A program made the position numbers and the translations under genes. A DNA stretch of 64,000 bases from NCBI GenBank assembly GCA_049322355.1, contig JBMORG010000027.1, positions 124,001 to 188,000 of the forward strand, in the 5' to 3' direction. Numbering within the stretch: position 1 is the first letter of the stretch; every line of letters starts with the position of its first letter. The DNA comes from 0-14-0-80-60-11 sp049322355 (GTDB lineage Bacteria > Desulfobacterota > Desulfobaccia > Desulfobaccales > 0-14-0-80-60-11). Positions 59,072 to 64,000 of the stretch are shown here, piece after piece. The notes under the pieces were generated by a model. That model was not told the origin of the DNA. It made no database searches and saw nothing but the letters and a program-made list of their open reading frames with translations.

Positions 59072-61684
59072 TCATCCCTGTACCTTGTTGATGTGGTGGT
59101 GGGCCAGGTAAACCGGGGTCTCAAAGAGCTTGCGCCAATCCAGTCGGCGGTGCCGGGGCAGCACCACCACCCCGGGGGCCATGGCTGGCGTTAGCTTGAC
59201 CTTGACTGCCAGAGACCCTTTGGGGAGGTGGACGGCGGCCTGGTCATCATCCCGCAGCCCCGATTTTTCGGCATCTTCGGGATGCATAAAGAGGACCGGA
59301 GTGGCTTCCGCCTGCCGGAGGATATCTGAATAGCCGGCCAGTTCTTCGGTGCCGAAGGTCGCCTCCACCAGCAGGAGTTCCACCTTATCGGGAGGCGGTG
59401 CTTCCGGCGGCGCCAAAACTGAAGCAAAATCTTGCGCAGGCTGCGCCTCCGGGAGCAGCCGCAGCCCTTCCGGATGCTGTGCTAAGGACTTCATGCGCCC
59501 AAAAACCGGGTTATGCCGGGCCAGCCAGGTCCAGAGGTCCACAGAATCAAAGACTTTGAGTCCGGAGGTGGCCTGAGTCAGTTCTTGAAAAATCTCCGCC
59601 GGGGTGCGGGGGTCGCTGCCGGGGACATAATTGATAAAAGTCCGGGGCGGATGCAGATCGGGGCTGATGAGGGTGATGGGCGTCCCCCCGAAGTGCACCG
59701 GCGGCGCGGTTTGCGCCCGGCCCTCCTGGTTGACGAAGCAGCTCCCAGTCCGTTCGAACAGAGGGCGGGTGGGCAGCAGCACGTGGGCCCGGCTTACTGT
59801 GGGCGAAGGCAGATAGTCCAGGACCACCAGGAGTTCGAGTCTTTCCAGGGCCCAGGCCAGCCGCTCCTCATCGTAAAAGCTCCAGAAGGGGTCGTTCTCC
59901 ACCAGGACCAGGGCCTTGATCTCCCCCCGGTCAATGGCTTCCACAATCTGGGGGCCGCTTAGGACCGGTTGCCCTGGACCCAGGGGCTCCCCCGGCGCGG
60001 CCGGCCCCCAAGGCCACCAGGCGTTGGGTTGTTCACCGGCTTCAGGCTGGTCTGGCGCAGACATGAGCCCGGCGCCGAAGGCATTGGCCCCGGGCAACAG
60101 ATAAAATAATCCCGCCGCCTTCCCGACGGCCTGCAGGAGCAGAACCAGGTCTGCGGACACGCCGGGTGTGGTCTCCCGGACAATATCGGTGCCGCAGACC
60201 ACCACGGGCTCCCGGCTCTTTTGCAGGGCCTCAGCCAGGACCGCAAGTCGGGAAGCCGTTCTGGGGTCTCCGGGATACCGGCCGGGGAGGGCGTCATAGA
60301 ATTTGCGGGCCGGCTCCGGCAACCCTGCTCCCTGTTCGGCAGTCAAGGCCCCTTTGGCCAGGACCCCCAGCGCAGCGTCGAGATAACCGGGGGGAACCGC
60401 CAGATGTTCAAACTCACAGGTGAGGGAAACCGGCCTGGGGTCCAGGACCGCGATTTGTGCTCCCCGGCGCCGGGCCTGGCGCAGCGCCAGGGCCAGCATG
60501 GGGGCCTCATTCACCGGGTCCGCCCCTGCCGCCAGAACGAAATCCGCGTCCTCGATCTGGCGCATGGAGACCGCCACCCGTTCATCTAAGCGTTCTACCG
60601 CGGTTTTAGCCTTGCGCTCCAGGGCCGGGTCCCAGAAAAATTGAGGGTCCCGCCAGCCTCGGGTGCGGCAAAAGAGCTTAAGGGCCCCCTGGGTTTCCAG
60701 GCTGCTGCGGGTCCCACCCACGCAGGCCACCGCGCCGGGACCGTATTTGCGGCTGATTTCGGCCAGCCCCTGGGCCGCCGCCTGGATGGCCTCCTTCCAG
60801 GGAACTTCCCGGCCCTTTACGCATGCCTGGCGGGGGCGGTCCGGGCGGTTGGCATAATAAAAACCGTAGCGGCCCCGGTCACAGATGAAATAGCCGTTCA
60901 CGGCCTCATGCAACCGGGCTTCCAGGCGCACCATTTCCCGGTATTGGGCGCTCCCCACGGTGTTGCACCCCAGGGAGCAATGGAGGCACAGCGATGGCCC
61001 CCGCTCAAAATTCCACCGCCGCCCTTTGTATCGGGAGGGTTTATCGGTATAGACCCCGGTGGGGCAGACATCGATGAGATTGCCGGCAAAGGGGCTTTCC
61101 AGGGGGCCGTCGCTGAACCGCCCAAAGTAAGTGCGGCGGCCGATCTGGAGCGCCCCCAGGTCCCGGCCGCCGGCAAATTCCTGGTAGTAGCGGCGGCAGC
61201 GCCAGCACTGGATGCAGCGGTTCATTTCGTGCTGGACGAACAGACCCAGGTCTTGGTCCTGGTAGGTACGCTTAAGGCCCAGGAAGCGCCTGATGCCATG
61301 GCCGCCGGAGACGGTTTCGTCCTGCAGGAGGCAATGCCCCCCTTCGTCGCATACCGGACAGTCCAGGGGGTGGTCCATCATCAGCCACTCGATGACATAT
61401 TTCCGGTAATCCACCGCCTCTGGGTGGGTAGTGGAGACCACCATGCCGTCTTCGGCTTCCACCATGCAGCTCATCTCAATCCCTTTGACCCGTCCCTCCA
61501 GGAATTTGACGGCGCAGACCCGGCAGGCGCCCACGGAGCCCAACGCCGGATGGTAGCAGAACCGGGGAACCATGATTCCCAGGCGCTCCGCGGCCTCCAG
61601 CACGTTGGTGCCCTTGGGGACCTCGATTTCCCGGCCGTCGATGATGAGTTTCGGCAATGGCGGACCTTGTTTAAATTTATCCAT
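59072..61684 (-). CDS. nuoG: NADH-quinone oxidoreductase subunit G
   Basis: About 870 residues. N-terminal [2Fe-2S] ferredoxin domain (FCYHPALGSVGACRVC), the His-coordinated cluster region (HPLDCPVCDEGGHCLLQD), [4Fe-4S] motif CIQCWRCRRYY and LCLHCSLGCNTVG, then a long molybdopterin-oxidoreductase-like domain without a cofactor role in complex I. It passes electrons from NuoF to NuoI. The C-terminal MopB-like barrel (LRDDDQAAVHLPKGSL) is present. The ATG with GGAGG eight bases ahead is used rather than an ATG 24 bases upstream. Confidence 0.95.
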   Translation of the reverse strand: MDKFKQGPPLPKLIIDGREIEVPKGTNVLEAAERLGIMVPRFCYHPALGSVGACRVCAVKFLEGRVKGIEMSCMVEAEDGMVVSTTHPEAVDYRKYVIEWLMMDHPLDCPVCDEGGHCLLQDETVSGGHGIRRFLGLKRTYQDQDLGLFVQHEMNRCIQCWRCRRYYQEFAGGRDLGALQIGRRTYFGRFSDGPLESPFAGNLIDVCPTGVYTDKPSRYKGRRWNFERGPSLCLHCSLGCNTVGSAQYREMVRLEARLHEAVNGYFICDRGRYGFYYANRPDRPRQACVKGREVPWKEAIQAAAQGLAEISRKYGPGAVACVGGTRSSLETQGALKLFCRTRGWRDPQFFWDPALERKAKTAVERLDERVAVSMRQIEDADFVLAAGADPVNEAPMLALALRQARRRGAQIAVLDPRPVSLTCEFEHLAVPPGYLDAALGVLAKGALTAEQGAGLPEPARKFYDALPGRYPGDPRTASRLAVLAEALQKSREPVVVCGTDIVRETTPGVSADLVLLLQAVGKAAGLFYLLPGANAFGAGLMSAPDQPEAGEQPNAWWPWGPAAPGEPLGPGQPVLSGPQIVEAIDRGEIKALVLVENDPFWSFYDEERLAWALERLELLVVLDYLPSPTVSRAHVLLPTRPLFERTGSCFVNQEGRAQTAPPVHFGGTPITLISPDLHPPRTFINYVPGSDPRTPAEIFQELTQATSGLKVFDSVDLWTWLARHNPVFGRMKSLAQHPEGLRLLPEAQPAQDFASVLAPPEAPPPDKVELLLVEATFGTEELAGYSDILRQAEATPVLFMHPEDAEKSGLRDDDQAAVHLPKGSLAVKVKLTPAMAPGVVVLPRHRRLDWRKLFETPVYLAHHHINKVQG

Positions 61685-61762
61685 GGGCGGGCCTCCGCCC
61701 GCCATCATTACTATCAGGCTAAACTTTAAATAAAGACACGTGTCTTACCCCCGGCGATGAAA

Positions 61763-61815
61763 AATCCCCCCGCCCCCCCTTTTTCAAAGGGGGATTTAAG
61801 GGGATTTTCTTTTTC
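61763..61815. repeat. Dispersed repeat, family B (short copy)
   Basis: AATCCCCCCGCCCCCCCTTT, TTCAAAGGGGGATTTAAGGG and GATTTT: a shortened family B element with a CCCCCTTT/AAAGGGGG hairpin between nuoF and nuoG. Confidence 0.7.
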
Positions 61816-61856
61816 GGCTTTCACGATAAATCCTGGGGCTACCAATACCATTATCC

Positions 61857-63119
61857 TCACTTAAACGGGCATTTCTTCTGGCTGATGTGCTCCCGCACTT
61901 CGTCTTCGAAGTACTGCAACATACCTTTAACCGGCTCCGCCGCGCCGGGGGCGAAGGCGCAGTAAGCCTTGCCCAGGTGTCCGGTCATTTCCCGGAGCAT
62001 GGGGATGAATTCTTCTTTGCCCTCGCCATTTTCCAGGCGCTGAAGCAGATCCTGGATATACGGTATCCCCTGACGGCAGGGGGTACAGAAACCGCAGGAT
62101 TCCCGGGCGAAATAATTAATCAGGTTCAGGGTGGCGCCCAGGATGCAGGTCTTCTGGTCAAAAACCATGATGGCGCCGGTGCCGAAGCGGTGCCCCACCG
62201 CTTTCAATGACTCGATGTCCATGGCCACGTCCATGAACTTGGGAGGCATAAAGCTGGTGGAAGCTCCTCCGGGGATGAAGGCCTTGAATTCGGAACCGGG
62301 CAGCATACCCCCGGCCACCTCCTCCAGGATCTCCCGGAAAGGAATGCCCATGGGGAGTTCATAGCAGCCGGGCTTATTGACTTTGCCGCTGATGCAATAG
62401 AGTTTGTTGCCGTCCCCGGTTTCGGTGCGGGCCAGCTTCTTGAACCAGGGGCCGCCGTTGCGGATAATCAGCGGCACACAGGCCAGGGTTTCGGCATTAT
62501 TGACGATGGTGGGCCGGTCCCAGAGGCCGGAGTCGGTCATGTGGGCGGTCTTATCGGGATGGGGCCTTTTGCCCATGATGGCCTGGACCTGGGCCGTGGC
62601 CTCGCCGCAGATGTAGCGGCCGGCGCTGCGGTGCACTGCAATGTCAAAGGAAAATTCGCTGCCCAGGATGTTTCTTCCCAAAAGCCCCGCCTCCCGGGCC
62701 ACTTTCAGTTCCCGTTCGATGAGCTCGGCATCAATTTCATAGGTGGGCCGGATGAAATAGAAGGCCTTTTGAGCCTTGATGGCGTAGCCGGCCAGGATGA
62801 TGCCCTCGATGACCAGATGGGGATTGATGTTGACCAGATAACGGTCCTTGAAGGTGCCCGGCTCCATTTCATCGGTATTGGCGGAGATGTACCGGGGATG
62901 GGGGGCGTCTTCCCGGACAAAGCTCCATTTGCGCCAGGTGGGGAAGCCGGCGCCGCCCCGGCCGGTCAGACCGGATTCTTTGAGGATTTCGATGAGGTCT
63001 TTGGGGGTATATTTCCGCACCGCGTCGGTCAGGCCCTGATAGCCGCCGCCGGCGCGATAGTCCTCCAGGCTGGCGGGACAGGTTATCGGGCAATCTTTTA
63101 AGAGCGCTTGCTCGTACAT
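61857..63119 (-). CDS. nuoF: NADH-quinone oxidoreductase subunit F
   Basis: About 420 residues. GLTGRGGAGFPTWRKW is the FMN/NADH-binding glycine-rich loop, and SCGFCTPCRQG with a later Cys (GKAYCAFAP) holds cluster N3. The usual CGEETAL segment that contacts FMN reads CGEATAQVQAIMGKR, a substitution of the second Glu by Ala and of downstream residues. NuoF is the NADH-oxidising flavoprotein. The ATG is preferred over a GTG nine codons upstream that would overlap nuoE. Confidence 0.95.
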   Translation of the reverse strand: MYEQALLKDCPITCPASLEDYRAGGGYQGLTDAVRKYTPKDLIEILKESGLTGRGGAGFPTWRKWSFVREDAPHPRYISANTDEMEPGTFKDRYLVNINPHLVIEGIILAGYAIKAQKAFYFIRPTYEIDAELIERELKVAREAGLLGRNILGSEFSFDIAVHRSAGRYICGEATAQVQAIMGKRPHPDKTAHMTDSGLWDRPTIVNNAETLACVPLIIRNGGPWFKKLARTETGDGNKLYCISGKVNKPGCYELPMGIPFREILEEVAGGMLPGSEFKAFIPGGASTSFMPPKFMDVAMDIESLKAVGHRFGTGAIMVFDQKTCILGATLNLINYFARESCGFCTPCRQGIPYIQDLLQRLENGEGKEEFIPMLREMTGHLGKAYCAFAPGAAEPVKGMLQYFEDEVREHISQKKCPFK

Positions 63120-63123
63120 GCAG

Positions 63124-63618
63124 TCACCGGCATACGATGAGGTCACATTGATCAGTCTTCAATTGCTCCAGAATTTCGTCGATCCGTTGCGGGTTGAGGT
63201 TGCCGAAAAACCGGCCGTTGACCACCATGGCCGGGGCCTGGTCGCAGTAGCCGATACAGGCGGTGGGCAGCACGGTGAACATGCCGTCGGCGGAGACCTC
63301 TCCGACGCAGACCTCCAGTTTCCGGCACATATAGTCGAACAGCGACCCCTCGTGGAACATCCAGCAGACCACGCCGTCACAGACATGGAGGACAAACCGG
63401 CCCACGGGCTCCCGGTAAATGAAATCATAAAAAGTGGCCAGCTCCTCCAACTCCAGGGGAGTCATCCCCAACAAGGCTGCGGCTTCATGTACGCCTTCGT
63501 CAGTGAGATAACCATAATGCCGCTGAATCTCGTACATGACATTAATGGCCTGTTCCCGGGGGGACTCGGCTTCAGCGATCCGGCTTTTAAGCTGGCGGCG
63601 TAATTCGTCAGGGATCAT
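63124..63618 (-). CDS. nuoE: NADH-quinone oxidoreductase subunit E
   Basis: 164 residues, thioredoxin-like [2Fe-2S] protein. The N-terminal helical part (INVMYEIQRHYGYLTDEGV) is followed by cluster ligands in VCDGVVCW and TACIGYCDQAP. It pairs with NuoF. It begins six bases after the nuoD stop. Confidence 0.95.
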   Translation of the reverse strand: MIPDELRRQLKSRIAEAESPREQAINVMYEIQRHYGYLTDEGVHEAAALLGMTPLELEELATFYDFIYREPVGRFVLHVCDGVVCWMFHEGSLFDYMCRKLEVCVGEVSADGMFTVLPTACIGYCDQAPAMVVNGRFFGNLNPQRIDEILEQLKTDQCDLIVCR

Positions 63619-63624
63619 AAGCCC

Positions 63625-64000
63625 TTACCGGTCAATGTCCGGCATGACGTAATCGATGGAACCGATAATGACGACCAAATCCGACAAGAGGTGGCCCACG
63701 GCCATGAGGGGCAGGGCCTGGACGTTGGCGAATCCCGGGGACCGGATACGCAGACGGTAGGCCATGCTGAGGCCGTCGCTCACCACGTAGAAACCCTGCT
63801 CCCCCCGGGGATGCTCCGTGGCGGCATAGGCTTCGCCCCGGGGAATCTTGGGTCCCCGGGTAACATTGATGAAATGGTGGATCAGGCTTTCAATGTCCTT
63901 TAAGGTGTCTTCTTTCCGGGGGACCGCGTAGCGATAGTCGTCGGTGATGTAGCGCCCCGGAGGCATCCGGTCAGCCGCCTGCCGGATTATCCTGAGACTC
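63625..64000 (-). CDS. nuoD: NADH-quinone oxidoreductase subunit D, 3' part
   Basis: The frame is open to the window edge, giving about 124 C-terminal residues. SLRIIRQAADRMPPG, SLIHHFINVTRGPKIPRGEAY and HPRGEQGFYVVSDG are conserved in the 49-kDa/NuoD family, and the end SDLVVIIGSIDYVMPDIDR is the typical C-terminus close to the quinone site. The 5' part and presumably nuoABC lie outside. Confidence 0.95.
   Translation of the reverse strand, partial: SLRIIRQAADRMPPGRYITDDYRYAVPRKEDTLKDIESLIHHFINVTRGPKIPRGEAYAATEHPRGEQGFYVVSDGLSMAYRLRIRSPGFANVQALPLMAVGHLLSDLVVIIGSIDYVMPDIDR

Noticed and set aside
1..64000. CRISPR arrays, tRNA/rRNA genes, integrases or transposases
   Set aside because: I looked for regularly spaced short direct repeats, tRNA TψC-type motifs and transposase motifs and saw none. 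The repeats present are palindromic and irregularly spaced.

Overview
The window looks like part of the chromosome of a GC-rich, anaerobic Desulfobacterota bacterium, perhaps related to the Desulfobacca/Syntrophobacter-type sulfate reducers or syntrophs. This is an inference from gene content, not a phylogenetic result. Pointers are a rubredoxin/rubrerythrin/desulfoferrodoxin cluster, heterodisulfide-reductase-type genes (HdrA, HdrB, HdrC and MvhD homologues), an orphan meaB, menaquinone methylation, many PAS/sigma-54 regulators and a 14-subunit-type NADH dehydrogenase (nuo) cluster. I see no phage, IS, CRISPR, tRNA or rRNA. Intergenic spaces carry several families of dispersed palindromic repeats.

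Layout. 0-2 kb: end of an unknown gene, a membrane protein and a MinD/FlhG-type ATPase. 2-8.5 kb: a sulfur/redox region with a TusA-like protein lacking its cysteine, overlapping a PrmA-like methyltransferase; a sigma-54 activator with a Cys-rich PAS domain; a DsrE-like protein with a convincing -24/-12 promoter; a second sigma-54 activator; then rubredoxin, rubrerythrin and desulfoferrodoxin with two small unknown genes. 8.9-15 kb: outer-membrane barrel protein, low-Mr phosphatase, alcohol dehydrogenase, envelope-type proteins, a DUF169 protein and a DHH phosphoesterase. 15-18.5 kb: meaB, surE, hdrC, hdrB. 18.5-27 kb: quinone oxidoreductase, two methyltransferases (one UbiE/MenG), a tandemly duplicated malic enzyme and a multi-PAS sensor kinase with a CxxCH sensor domain.

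27-31 kb: a small Cys-rich protein, hpt, ppx, guaB and an Fe-S protein. 31.5-36.5 kb: a giant HdrA-GltD-HdrA flavoprotein followed by an MvhD-type subunit interrupted by an in-frame UGA that I read as selenocysteine. 37-49.6 kb: housekeeping genes (second DUF169 protein, ridA, purine nucleoside phosphorylase, DUF134 regulator, purM, panC-panD, metK-ahcY, phosphohexomutase, M50 protease, Mrp-NifX fusion). 49.7-64 kb: minus-strand nuoD(partial)-E-F-G-H-I-J-K-L-M-N, interrupted by a methyltransferase gene and a wrbA gene, both bordered by repeats.

How it fits together. NADH oxidation by Nuo would feed menaquinone, whose last methylation UbiE/MenG performs. The selenocysteine MvhD and HdrA fusion, perhaps with the separate HdrBC pair, look like a cytoplasmic electron-bifurcating or electron-confurcating module linking NAD(P)H, ferredoxin and thiols. 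metK-ahcY serves the many methyltransferases. The strongest leads for new biology are the Sec-containing MvhD with its fused HdrA partner, the malic enzyme tandem with a degenerate first half, the sigma-54/Cys-PAS/sulfur-relay region at 2-7 kb, and the panC leader with an intrinsic-terminator hairpin abutting the start codon.
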